The notes under the pieces: model-generated
The model's database searches: none
What the model saw: only the letters and a program-made list of their open reading frames with translations
Told to the model about the DNA's origin: nothing
Assembly: GCA_937967805.1 (NCBI GenBank)
Contig: CALBTC010000507.1
Span: forward strand, 1-13,830
Reading direction: 5' to 3'
DNA length: 13,830 nt
Origin: an uncultured Anaerolineaceae bacterium
GTDB lineage: Bacteria; Chloroflexota; Anaerolineae; Promineifilales; Promineifilaceae
Made by a program: the position numbers and the translations under genes
Shown: piece after piece, positions 1 through 6,506 of the stretch
Layout: each line of letters starts with the position of its first letter
Position numbering within the stretch: the stretch's first letter is position 1

Positions 1-380
1 AAAACACCGTGCTCGTGCCCCCCGTCATGAAGCGCCGCGTCGGCATTCGGCCGCTTCTCTCCCTGCTCTCTTTCCCAGCCTTTGGTGCGCTGTACGGCGT
101 GTTGGGGGCATTGATTGCCCTACCGCTGGCCAGCGTCATTCAGCTTTTGCTGGATCGCTATTTGCTGGCCCGTGAAAGCCTGGCGCAAGAAGAGTCCGGG
201 CGAGACCAGCTTAGCCTGCTGCGCTATGAAACCAACCAACTGGTGCAGGACATCCGCAACCAGATTCGCCACAAAGAGAGCGAGCCGTCAGCCATGGCCG
301 ACGCGCTGGAAGATGAAGTGGAGGCGCTGGCACTGGACCTGGAGGGCTATTTGGCCACACACGGAAGTGAGATCGCATGA
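1..380 (+). CDS. AI-2E family permease, C-terminal part (5' end outside window)
   Basis: The reading frame is open from the left edge (first full codon at base 3, Asn-Thr-Val), so this is the 3' end of a longer gene. The GTG at 9 is just an internal codon. The first 50 residues (VPPVMKRRVGIRPLLSLLSF, then FGALYGVLGALIALPLASVI) match the last membrane region of AI-2E family (YdiK/YhhT/PerM-type) permeases, where a hydrophobic 'G-x-x-G-A-x-x-A-x-P-L-A' segment ends the domain. A charged, probably helical cytoplasmic tail of about 70 residues follows. Family members are 8-helix inner-membrane proteins. Some are proposed exporters of autoinducer-2 or other solutes, others Na+/H+ antiporters, so the substrate cannot be read from sequence. 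The stop overlaps the next start (ATGA at 377-380), so the two permeases are probably translated together. Confidence 0.8.
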   Translation, partial: NTVLVPPVMKRRVGIRPLLSLLSFPAFGALYGVLGALIALPLASVIQLLLDRYLLARESLAQEESGRDQLSLLRYETNQLVQDIRNQIRHKESEPSAMADALEDEVEALALDLEGYLATHGSEIA

Positions 381-1543
381 AACGCCTGATGCTGTATACG
401 GCCGTCGTCCTGGCGACCCTGCTCGTTTTGTACATTCTGTGGCAGTTCCGGCTGGTGCTGTTGCTGTTTGTGTTGTCCTTGTTTGTGGCCGCGGCGATTC
501 GACCGGCGGTCAGCCGCCTGACTGAATGGGGTCTGCCCAAGGTGGGGGCACAGATTTTGCTCTACGCCGCCGGCGTTGGTTTTGTGCTGCTCATCTTCTT
601 GCTGCTGGGCGACCGGCTGCTGATGGAATTGAACATTTTGGCCAACCGGGCGGTGATTGAATACGAGTCCATCGTGCGCCGTTGGTCAGAAGGGGCGGCG
701 TGGCAGCAAACGGCCGTTTCTTACCTCACCTCTCTCCCCTTTGCCACCGCCGAAGCGGCCGAGCTGGAAGAAATGCTGCCTACCTTTGTGATCGTGACGC
801 AGGGAGTAGTCACGGCGCTGGGCGGTCTGCTGCTTTTGCTGGCGCTCTCCGTCTACTGGAGCGCCGACCAGTTCCGCTTTGAGCGACTGTGGCTGTCGCT
901 GCTGCCGCCCAAACGGCGTGCCTACGCCAGGGATGGCTGGCGGCAAATGGAGCAGGCGGTAGGCAGCTATTTGCGCAGCCAGGCTGTGCAGAGCATTCTG
1001 GCCGCCGTCTTTTTGGGTCTAGGAGCTGTGGCGGCGCGCATGGACTTTCCCATTTTGCTGGCGCTGCTGGGGGCTTTGGCGGCGCTGGTGCCTCTATTTG
1101 GCGGCCTGGTGATTGCCGTAATTGCCTTTGCCCTGGGTTCGCTGGAAGGGCTCAGCCTGGGGGTGGGCGCGGCGGTTTATACGCTTACGATCTTTTTGGC
1201 GCTGGAATTTTTTGTGGAGCCGCGCTTGTGGCCGCGCAAGCGGCGCAGCTTCTTGTTCATCATCTTGCTCATCATTGTGCTGCTGGAGGCGTTTGGGCTG
1301 TGGGGATTGCTGCTGGCACCACCGTTGGCCGCTGCCCTGGAAGTGCTGATCAGCCAGGCGTATCAGGTTTATTTGAAGCGAGAGAGAACGGCCGTACAGC
1401 TAGACGACATTGAAGCCCGCTACCAACAAATGCTCATCAAGGCCAATGAAACCGAATACGGCGCTCTGTCGCCCGAGCTGCAAAACTTGACCCAACGGTT
1501 TGCCCTTTTATTGGCCAACTCCCGCAAGATCAAGCCCAATTAA
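377..1543 (+). CDS. AI-2E family permease (second of a tandem pair)
   Basis: A 388-residue integral membrane protein. Two hydrophobic helices at the N-terminus (about residues 5-45) are followed by a third (about 56-80), a more polar stretch (about 85-135), and then hydrophobic segments to about residue 330. A charged tail of about 55 residues ends the protein. The layout and length fit the AI-2E transporter family. Typical features are 'LLALLGALAALVPLFGG' in the middle of the C-terminal half, 'EFFVEPRLWPRKRR' before the penultimate helix and 'GLWGLLLAPPLAAALEVL' in the last helix. The start is the ATG overlapping the upstream TGA, preceded by a GGAAGTGAG-like ribosome site. It is a distant paralogue of the upstream partial gene and of 11041-12207. 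What it transports is unknown. Three ACGGCCGT octamers lie in it, each read as Thr-Ala-Val. Confidence 0.85.
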   Translation: MKRLMLYTAVVLATLLVLYILWQFRLVLLLFVLSLFVAAAIRPAVSRLTEWGLPKVGAQILLYAAGVGFVLLIFLLLGDRLLMELNILANRAVIEYESIVRRWSEGAAWQQTAVSYLTSLPFATAEAAELEEMLPTFVIVTQGVVTALGGLLLLLALSVYWSADQFRFERLWLSLLPPKRRAYARDGWRQMEQAVGSYLRSQAVQSILAAVFLGLGAVAARMDFPILLALLGALAALVPLFGGLVIAVIAFALGSLEGLSLGVGAAVYTLTIFLALEFFVEPRLWPRKRRSFLFIILLIIVLLEAFGLWGLLLAPPLAAALEVLISQAYQVYLKRERTAVQLDDIEARYQQMLIKANETEYGALSPELQNLTQRFALLLANSRKIKPN

Positions 1544-1609
1544 GGCAAATTATATCTTCCACATATCCTCAAAGTGTGCCTTGATCTATCGAATTTATCT
1601 CGATGCTGT

Positions 1610-1618
1610 TGCTACACT
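1610..1618 (+). promoter_or_regulatory. Candidate extended -10 promoter for the HdeD-family gene
   Basis: TGCTACACT fits an extended -10 element (TGn followed by a TATAAT-like hexamer). It ends 45 bp before the ATG at 1664. No convincing -35 hexamer sits 16-18 bp upstream (TTGATC at 1581 is too far), which an extended -10 can tolerate. This is a motif match only. Confidence 0.35.
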
Positions 1619-1663
1619 AATAGTGAAAGAGTAGAAAAATAAACGAACCAAAGGAGATTGATC

Positions 1664-2218
1664 ATGCTCAGTAACCTATCACGTTATTGGTGGCTGCTTG
1701 CCTTGCGTGGGGTGGCGGCTGTTATTTTTGGTATTCTCGCTTTTGTCTGGCCGCAGCTAACGGTGGGGGCGCTGGTTATTTTGTTTGGTGCTTTTGTCTT
1801 TGTAGACGGCGTAGCCAATTTGATAGCCGGTGTTGGTGACCGCAATGTAAACGAGCGCTGGTGGGTGATGGTCCTGGAAGGGATTGTCAGTATTGCCGCC
1901 GGTGTCTTAACGTTCATCTATCCGGGGATTACGGCCATCGTGCTGCTGTACGTCATTGCTTTCTGGGCTTTGCTGACGGGCGTGCTGGAAATTGCAGCGG
2001 CCGTTCGCCTGCGTAAAGAAATGGAAGGCGAATGGGCTCTTGGCCTGGGCGGTGCCGCTTCTATTCTGTTGGGACTGGCGCTGATTGTCTTTCCCGGTGC
2101 AGGGGCTATAGCCGTCATCTGGCTGATTGGGGCTTACGCTATTTTGTTTGGTGCCCTGATGATCTATCTCGGCTTCAAACTGCGCGATCCTGAATCGCTG
2201 GAACTTAAACAAGCCTAA
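1664..2218 (+). CDS. HdeD family (DUF308) membrane protein
   Basis: A 184-residue protein of six evenly spaced hydrophobic helices with little else, as in the HdeD/DUF308 family. Three copies of a two-helix unit are visible, each rich in Gly and Ala with a 'G-x-x-x-x-x-x-P' turn: ILAFVWPQLT near residue 25, VLTFIYPGIT near 83 and LALIVFPGAG near 142. In enterobacteria HdeD is linked to acid resistance. For other members the role is unknown. The start chosen is ATG 1664 because AAAGGAG lies 7-8 bases upstream; a TTG at 1658 would sit too close to that site. The gene stands alone, with a candidate promoter in front and a strong terminator behind, so it is probably a single-gene transcript. It contains no exact ACGGCCGT octamer, unlike most neighbours. 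Confidence 0.85.
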   Translation: MLSNLSRYWWLLALRGVAAVIFGILAFVWPQLTVGALVILFGAFVFVDGVANLIAGVGDRNVNERWWVMVLEGIVSIAAGVLTFIYPGITAIVLLYVIAFWALLTGVLEIAAAVRLRKEMEGEWALGLGGAASILLGLALIVFPGAGAIAVIWLIGAYAILFGALMIYLGFKLRDPESLELKQA

Positions 2219-2221
2219 ACG

Positions 2222-2452
2222 TCAGACAAACTGTAAACCCAAAGGAGCGTTAATGATCAACGCTCCTTTTTTCTTTTTATTGGGAATAAATAATGGCACT
2301 GTACGAAGAACGGTCACTGAAGGAATGATTTTGGTGTAGATCGGAACACGGCCGTCTTTCATCAACTGACCAACGAGTTTAATCTCTACCCACAGCCGCC
2401 GCCAATATTCCGGATCGACCATTTTAGGGAACAGTCTTATAGAATGTAACAT
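2222..2452 (-). pseudogene. Truncated DUF1232 (YkvA-like) membrane protein remnant
   Basis: A 76-codon frame starting at ATG 2450-2452, which overlaps the stop of the upstream glycosyltransferase gene (GTGATG across the TGA), so it reads as the next gene of that transcript. Residues near the middle, LWVEIKLVGQLMKDGRVPIY followed by TKIIPS, resemble the start of DUF1232 proteins, which usually read 'RLxxxLLRDPRVPxWxKLxP' and continue into 'LYxLSPIDLIPD'. Here that second motif is reduced to VLRTVPLFIPN. The frame then runs into Lys-rich sequence that is simply the reverse complement of the HdeD terminator. The helix and C-terminal half expected for the family are missing. I infer a gene cut off by a past rearrangement. 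A short functional protein is possible but less likely. Confidence 0.5.
2241..2278 (+). terminator. Intrinsic terminator after the HdeD-family gene
   Basis: An 11-bp perfect stem (AAAGGAGCGTT / AACGCTCCTTT) with a 7-base loop is followed by a T-rich run (TTTTTTCTTTTT). It sits 22 bp after the stop at 2218. On the opposite strand the run is not U-rich, so it works best for rightward transcription. It overlaps the 3' end of the opposing truncated DUF1232 frame. Confidence 0.88.
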
Positions 2453-3723
2453 CACTTTTTACTGCTTTCTGTAGCATCCTTCTTTGATTTCTCTTCTGCT
2501 GAATCTAACTCTAGAAGCTGCCGCCAATCCAGGCTGAAGATTGGCTTTTGAGCATCGATGCGAACATGAAAACCCGATTTTTTGGCCTCGATTGCCTCTT
2601 CATATACCCGGACCAGCCGTCGGGCCTGTCTTTCCAGGTCAAATTCGTTGGCCTTTTGCCCGGCCGCCTCGGCCAGCTTGCGATGCAGGTCTTCGTCTTC
2701 CAGCACCTGCAGCAGCGCCTGGGTGAGCGCCTCGCTGTCATTGGGCGTCAGCAACCCTTCTTGCCCATCACTGATCGCATCTGATGTGCCAGTGGCGGCC
2801 ACGGCTACCACCGGCAGTCCGGCTGCCATCGCCTCCAGTGTCACCAAACCCTGCGTTTCAGTTACAGAAGCAAAGCAAAACAAATCGGCCGCTTTTAGAT
2901 AGCTGGGCACATCATCAAAAGGCACAGCGCCAACTAAGTTGATGCGTTCGGCCACGCCCAGCTTTTTAGCCAGCTTCTGCAACCTATCACGCTCTTCTCC
3001 TTCGCCAAGAATGACCAGGCGCACGTTGGGAAGTTTTTGGATGATGGGGGCAACGGCCGTAATCAGCGTTTGCCAATTTTTTTCTTTGGCCAGCCGCCCC
3101 AGGGAAATAAGAATCTTGTCGTCTTCGGCCCAGCCATGTCGCCGGCGTACGTCGCCTGCTTCTGCCTCACGGTAAGTTGCCACGTCAATGCCGGTGGGAA
3201 CGGCCGTAATCCCCTCGGTAGCCCCATATGTTTCTGCCAACAATTGCTTGATGCTTTCACTGGGCACGACAACGTGCTGGCACTGCGTCATATAATCCCC
3301 AATCCAGCGCTGGATCACCTGTTTGGCCAGGCCCTGCGGCAGCCCAAAGGCGTAATGGCTGTACTCCCGGTAGCGCGTGTGGTGGGTAAACACCAGCGGC
3401 ACCTTCAGCGAGGCCGCCTTACGCGCCGCCACCTGCCCCAACAAGGCCGGATGATGGGCATGAATCACGTCCAGCTTAAGCGAGGGCAGCAGTGTGTCCA
3501 CAAAGTTGGAAACAGGAATCGTGAGCGGATACTCTTGCAAGGGCAGTTGCAGCGCCGGATAGCGAAAGACAAACGGCTCTTTATCCTCATATTCCCGGTC
3601 TGTCTGGGCAAAAACAAAAACGTTGTGCCCCAAATTTGTCAGCCCCTGGCGAAAGCGGCTAACAGAACGAACCACCCCGCTGGTGACAGGGTGGTAGGTG
3701 TTGGTGAAATGGGCTATGTGCAT
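2452..3723 (-). CDS. GT4-family glycosyltransferase
   Basis: A 423-residue GT-B fold retaining glycosyltransferase. The N-terminal acceptor domain opens with 'MHIAHFTNTYHPVTSGV', the usual Gly-rich first loop, and has HAHHP at residues 88-92. The C-terminal donor domain begins near 'ILISLGRLAKEKNW' (204-217), and the GT4 E-x7-E motif is E289...E297 (ETQGLVTLE) before 'AMAAGLPVVA'. The pattern is close to bacterial 1,2-diacylglycerol glucosyltransferases and other NDP-glucose or NDP-mannose dependent GT4 enzymes, so a glycolipid or soluble glucoside product is plausible; donor and acceptor are not determined. The last 40 residues are charged and lie outside the domain. The start has AAGGACGAG just upstream. 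It lies 69 bp after the glycosidase gene, with a palindromic repeat between, and overlaps the DUF1232 remnant. Probably one operon. Confidence 0.88.
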   Translation of the reverse strand: MHIAHFTNTYHPVTSGVVRSVSRFRQGLTNLGHNVFVFAQTDREYEDKEPFVFRYPALQLPLQEYPLTIPVSNFVDTLLPSLKLDVIHAHHPALLGQVAARKAASLKVPLVFTHHTRYREYSHYAFGLPQGLAKQVIQRWIGDYMTQCQHVVVPSESIKQLLAETYGATEGITAVPTGIDVATYREAEAGDVRRRHGWAEDDKILISLGRLAKEKNWQTLITAVAPIIQKLPNVRLVILGEGEERDRLQKLAKKLGVAERINLVGAVPFDDVPSYLKAADLFCFASVTETQGLVTLEAMAAGLPVVAVAATGTSDAISDGQEGLLTPNDSEALTQALLQVLEDEDLHRKLAEAAGQKANEFDLERQARRLVRVYEEAIEAKKSGFHVRIDAQKPIFSLDWRQLLELDSAEEKSKKDATESSKK

Positions 3724-3746
3724 GGACTCGTCCTTTTACGGTTGAT

Positions 3747-3811
3747 ATGCGTGAAACGTAAAACGTGAAACGTGATACAAGCAAATCACGTTTCACGTTT
3801 CACGCATCACG
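3747..3811. repeat. Intergenic palindrome built of GAAACGT-type heptamers
   Basis: The left arm (about 3747-3776) carries three GTGAAACGT-like units; the right arm (about 3784-3806) is its reverse complement minus one 7-base unit. The element can fold into a long hairpin with a short loop. It fills the gap between the glycosidase and glycosyltransferase genes. Its right arm encodes the last residues (Met-Arg-Glu-Thr) and stop of the glycosidase, so it invaded or grew into the 3' end of that gene. There is no U-run, so it is not a standard terminator. Confidence 0.75.
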
Positions 3812-5211
3812 TCCTGAATTCCCAATGAGCTCTCGTTTTTGAAGCTAAACATCTCTTCTTTGCAGATGGAAAAAGCATAAATCACCATGCTGGCATTCCA
3901 GGTGAGCGGCGCTTCGGAGGTGTAGAGAAAGGTGGAGAGGAAACGGCCGTTTTTGCCATACACCTCATGCACCACGCCATCCCGCACAATTGCCTTGCTC
4001 ATGCGGGCGATTAGTTCTTCGGCTTCAGACGGCCGTCCGGCCCGCGCCAGGGCAACGACGTGCCAGCCACCCAACCACAGCCAGGCCGCATTGGTGTGGT
4101 AATGGGGAATGCGGGCGATATGATTTTCCACCGCCACCTCGCGCCGCCGGTAGCCGTAGCTCACCACCTGCGTCGGCACCGGATCGGCCATGCCGATCCG
4201 TTCCATCGCGTCCAAAATTGAGTTCGCCTGTTCTTCCGTGGCCAAACCCCAGGCCACGGCTAACGTATTGCCACTGCTGCTCAAGTTGTGATGCCGCTCG
4301 CTGGTAACAAAATAGCCCTGTTCTTCACGCCAAAAATGCGCCTGAATATTATCATACAGCCGCTTGGCCTTGTCATGCCACCATTGCTGGTGCAGGTCAC
4401 TCTCGCAATGAACAGACGCATCGGCCAGACCAGACACGGCTTTCCAGTACAGCACGTTGGTGTACAAAATGCGTCCGGTACGGCCGATGCTGTCGGCCCA
4501 GTCGGTGAAAGCGCCCTGATGCAGTAAGCCATCGTCCCCGCGGGCGTGCTCTTCCAGCCAGGTCATGGCACGACAGAGGCTTTCCCAATGCGTTTTCAGG
4601 AAATCGGTGTCGCCGGTTTGCTCCACATAGTGCAATGCCGCTATCACCAGCAGGCTGTTGCCATCCAGCGAAATAGTGCGATGAGCCGTCTGGTACTTGG
4701 GGCGCAATGGCTTATGGACAGGTTGCTCCCGCTTAAGCAGCGAATGCATGTATCGCTCCACCACCCTGGTGGAGTGCAGCTTCACCGGGAACTGCCCGGA
4801 TGGTTTCTGGTACAGCAAAAACGCTTCCAGACAGTCGCGCACCACCTGAACTTCGCCCAGGGCCATCAGGCCAAAGGTGGCAAAGCCAAAGTCGCGCGCC
4901 CACGGCTCGCGGAAGTTGCGTACGCCGGCGCACAGCACCAGCTTTTCCTCGCCGTTGAGCAACGGCCGTGGCTCAATGCAGTGCTTCACGTTGGACACGG
5001 CAATCTTCAGGGCGTGGAGCTCAATTTCTTTCTGGCTGCCGCCTTCGAGAATGGCATGTTCCCATTCCAGGCGCGGCTGGCGCAGCAGACGCTCTATGCC
5101 ATTAATGACACGGCGAATGCCGCGTCCGGCTGCCAGGGCCAGGCCCAGCAGGAAAGGTTCTTTTTTGGGTGATTGTTTTTCTGAAGGTGTCAGGTTTGAA
5201 TTGTCAGTCAT
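3793..5211 (-). CDS. Six-hairpin glycosidase, glycogen-debranching (amylo-alpha-1,6-glucosidase)-like
   Basis: A 472-residue protein with the repeated helix pairs of an (alpha/alpha)6 barrel. Characteristic stretches are REPWARDFGF (101-110), 'TISLDGNSLLVIAALHYV' (179-196), FTDWADSIGR (235-244), PHYHTNAAWLWLGG (369-382) and 'EAPLTWNASMVIYAF' (433-447). The acidic residues in the RDFG and DWADS segments (D107, D237, D240) and E433 are candidates for catalysis by position; I cannot assign them firmly. There is no signal peptide, so it is cytoplasmic. The usual automatic name for such proteins is glycogen debranching protein, but a hydrolase acting on a small glucoside (GH63-like) is equally possible given the adjacent GT4 gene. 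No clear ribosome site precedes ATG 5211. The last four codons come from an intergenic palindrome. Confidence 0.75.
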   Translation of the reverse strand: MTDNSNLTPSEKQSPKKEPFLLGLALAAGRGIRRVINGIERLLRQPRLEWEHAILEGGSQKEIELHALKIAVSNVKHCIEPRPLLNGEEKLVLCAGVRNFREPWARDFGFATFGLMALGEVQVVRDCLEAFLLYQKPSGQFPVKLHSTRVVERYMHSLLKREQPVHKPLRPKYQTAHRTISLDGNSLLVIAALHYVEQTGDTDFLKTHWESLCRAMTWLEEHARGDDGLLHQGAFTDWADSIGRTGRILYTNVLYWKAVSGLADASVHCESDLHQQWWHDKAKRLYDNIQAHFWREEQGYFVTSERHHNLSSSGNTLAVAWGLATEEQANSILDAMERIGMADPVPTQVVSYGYRRREVAVENHIARIPHYHTNAAWLWLGGWHVVALARAGRPSEAEELIARMSKAIVRDGVVHEVYGKNGRFLSTFLYTSEAPLTWNASMVIYAFSICKEEMFSFKNESSLGIQDVMRET

Positions 5212-5228
5212 GTTGTTACTTTGAGTTG

Positions 5229-5265
5229 TCTATTGGCTACCAGACACTTTTACCTGCGAAATAGA
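5229..5265 (+). pseudogene. Possible fragment of a propeller-lipoprotein coding sequence
   Basis: Bases 5237-5257 match 7688-7708 at 20 of 21 positions. At 7688 the sequence codes for Tyr-Gln-Thr-Leu-Leu-Pro-Ala inside the propeller lipoprotein. Here the same frame reads Ile-Gly-Tyr-Gln-Thr-Leu-Leu-Pro-Ala-Lys and then stops. Conserved reading on the same strand suggests a leftover of a related gene, but the match is short and no longer homology is visible around it. Confidence 0.2.
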
Positions 5266-5268
5266 ATG

Positions 5269-5335
5269 GGACGCAGATTAACACAGATACACACTGATTA
5301 TGAAAATCTGTGTTAATCTGTGTGCATCTGTGTCC
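5269..5335. repeat. ATCTGTGT-family palindromic repeat, copy 1
   Basis: The left part (GGACGCAGATTAACACAGAT, then ACACTGATT) and the right part (AATCTGTGTTAATCTGTGTG, then CATCTGTGTCC) are degenerate tandem runs of an ACACAGAT / ATCTGTGT octamer in opposite orientation, closing with GGAC...GTCC. It lies 58 bp upstream of the glycosidase start (minus strand) and 51 bp downstream of that side's SDR stop. Related copies occur at 6193 and 12999. Confidence 0.75.
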
Positions 5336-5385
5336 TGTTTTCAGAAATGTCCGGTAGTGAATTTCTCTAAAAAGCTATCCAAATT

Positions 5386-6180
5386 TTATCCTTGCAATAA
5401 AGATTCCGCACCATCTATCCAAACCTCAGTGCCAGTAATGTGGCGAGCGGCATCTGAGGCCAGGAAGGCGACCAGTTCGGCGACCTCTTCGGCCGTTCCC
5501 GGTTGGCCATCGGTGAGGGGAATGCGCCCTGCCGGATAGTTAACCGGTTCGCGGGCTTTGGCCACGTCCTGCTTCTCCGTGTTTTCTTCGATGTTGGTTT
5601 CGATGGCACCGGGACAAATAGCGTTGACCCGAATGCGATGTTTGGCCAGTTCCAGGGCCAACATTTTGGCCACGGCCACCTGCCCCGCCTTGGTAGCCGA
5701 ATAAGCCGTGGCCCCGGTATTGCTAAAAATGCGCGTCCCGTTCACCGAGGCGGTAATGATGATCGATCCACCCTGCTTTTTGAGATGCGGCACGGCCGTT
5801 TTCAGCGTAAAAAAGGTGCCGGTCAGGTTCACCTGGATCGTTTTCTGCCATTCGTCCGGGTCCAATTCTTCAATTGGTGCCCAGACGCCGTTGATGCCGG
5901 CATTGGCAAACAGGATGTCCAGCCGCCCCCATTTGTCGATGATTTGACTGACGGCCGTTTCCATCGCCGCATAATCAGAAATATCAGCCTGTATGACCAA
6001 CGCATGATCGGCCGTCTGTTTGTCCTTGATGATGGCCACCACTTCTTCCAGCCTGGACTCGGTGAGACCCAACGCGGCGATGCGAGCGCCGCGCTCTGCT
6101 AAAAGCAACGCGGTGGCTCGGCCAATACCTGAGCCAGCACCGGTTACCAGCGCGACCTTGCCTGTTAGTTTGTGATTCAT
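5386..6180 (-). CDS. SDR family NAD(P)-dependent oxidoreductase (3-oxoacyl-ACP reductase-like)
   Basis: A 264-residue classical short-chain dehydrogenase. The Rossmann cofactor loop TGAGSGIG is at residues 13-20, the structural NAG motif at 93-95, and the catalytic set is N118, S145, Y160 and K164 (YSATK). The C-terminus 'ITGTEVWIDGAESLLQG' is typical of the FabG-like subgroup. Arg and Lys residues after the second strand are not clear enough to choose NADPH over NADH. The likely reaction is reversible oxidation of an alcohol or reduction of a ketone in the cytoplasm; the substrate is unknown. A good TAGGAG site precedes ATG 6180. An ATCTGTGT-family remnant sits in its upstream region. It is separated from the glycosidase by 174 bp holding another such repeat, so co-transcription is doubtful. 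Confidence 0.9.
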   Translation of the reverse strand: MNHKLTGKVALVTGAGSGIGRATALLLAERGARIAALGLTESRLEEVVAIIKDKQTADHALVIQADISDYAAMETAVSQIIDKWGRLDILFANAGINGVWAPIEELDPDEWQKTIQVNLTGTFFTLKTAVPHLKKQGGSIIITASVNGTRIFSNTGATAYSATKAGQVAVAKMLALELAKHRIRVNAICPGAIETNIEENTEKQDVAKAREPVNYPAGRIPLTDGQPGTAEEVAELVAFLASDAARHITGTEVWIDGAESLLQG

Positions 6181-6192
6181 TGAACTCCTACG

Positions 6193-6230
6193 AAAATGGA
6201 ACGCAGATTTACCTGATAACCCTGATCAGG
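6193..6230. repeat. ATCTGTGT-family repeat, decayed copy 2, with short hairpin
   Basis: AAAATGGAACGCAGATTT repeats the outer end of copy 1 (AGAATGGGACGCAGATTA), but the opposite arm is lost. It is followed by CCTGAT-N7-ATCAGG, a possible small hairpin. It begins 12 bp upstream of the SDR start codon, inside the presumed 5' leader. Confidence 0.45.
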
Positions 6231-6463
6231 AAAATGTCGCAGAACGACCGCGTTGCGTACAGGTTGATCAGCGTTCTATTTCATTCTTAGCTCTAAGCTT
6301 ATGCGGGTGTCATCTCTTTGTAAATATCCGTAGACTTCGCAGATTGGCTTTCGCATATGAAAAGTTGTCTCATTGATGGTGAATGTACTGGAGGGAACGG
6401 CCGTTTTCAATGTATCGGGATATAAAATTCGGGTAGGTTTCTGGCAAAATGAAACAAAAAATA
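6231..6463. other. Gene-free stretch between divergent genes
   Basis: This is most of the 326-bp gap between the divergently transcribed SDR and lipoprotein genes. It contains one ACGGCCGT octamer (6397-6404) and no open frame with a believable start or composition. No clear promoter for the leftward gene could be picked. Nothing else is recognised. Confidence 0.5.
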
Positions 6464-6472
6464 TGCTAAAAT
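6464..6472 (+). promoter_or_regulatory. Extended -10 promoter for the propeller lipoprotein gene
   Basis: TGCTAAAAT is a near-consensus extended -10 element in an A-rich context. It predicts a transcript start near 6479, about 28 bp before ATG 6507. No good -35 is visible at the normal distance. The promoter overlaps the ATG at 6471, which rules that codon out as a start. Confidence 0.55.
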
Positions 6473-6506
6473 GCAGCCATCAACCAGAGCCATGTGGAGG
6501 GAGTTC

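Noticed and set aside
889..1413. A 174-codon plus-strand frame within the second AI-2E gene
   Set aside because: It is a shadow of the permease frame, with composition (Gly/Ala/Cys-rich) typical of frame-shifted GC-rich coding sequence.
1..1543. Calling the permeases autoinducer-2 exporters
   Set aside because: The family name reflects one member. Others carry different substrates, and no luxS or lsr gene is visible.
2345..2358. Treating individual ACGGCCGT sites as transcription factor operators
   Set aside because: Twenty-three of 25 sites are inside coding frames with no bias to promoters, so a genome-wide DNA feature fits better.
3037..3768. A 243-codon plus-strand frame opposite the glycosyltransferase
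   Set aside because: The opposite strand encodes a full GT4 enzyme with its motifs. This frame has no family pattern and no ribosome site.
3747..3811. Possible CRISPR array from repeated GTGAAACGT units
   Set aside because: Units are 7-10 bases, without spacers of constant length, arranged as an inverted repeat; no cas genes.
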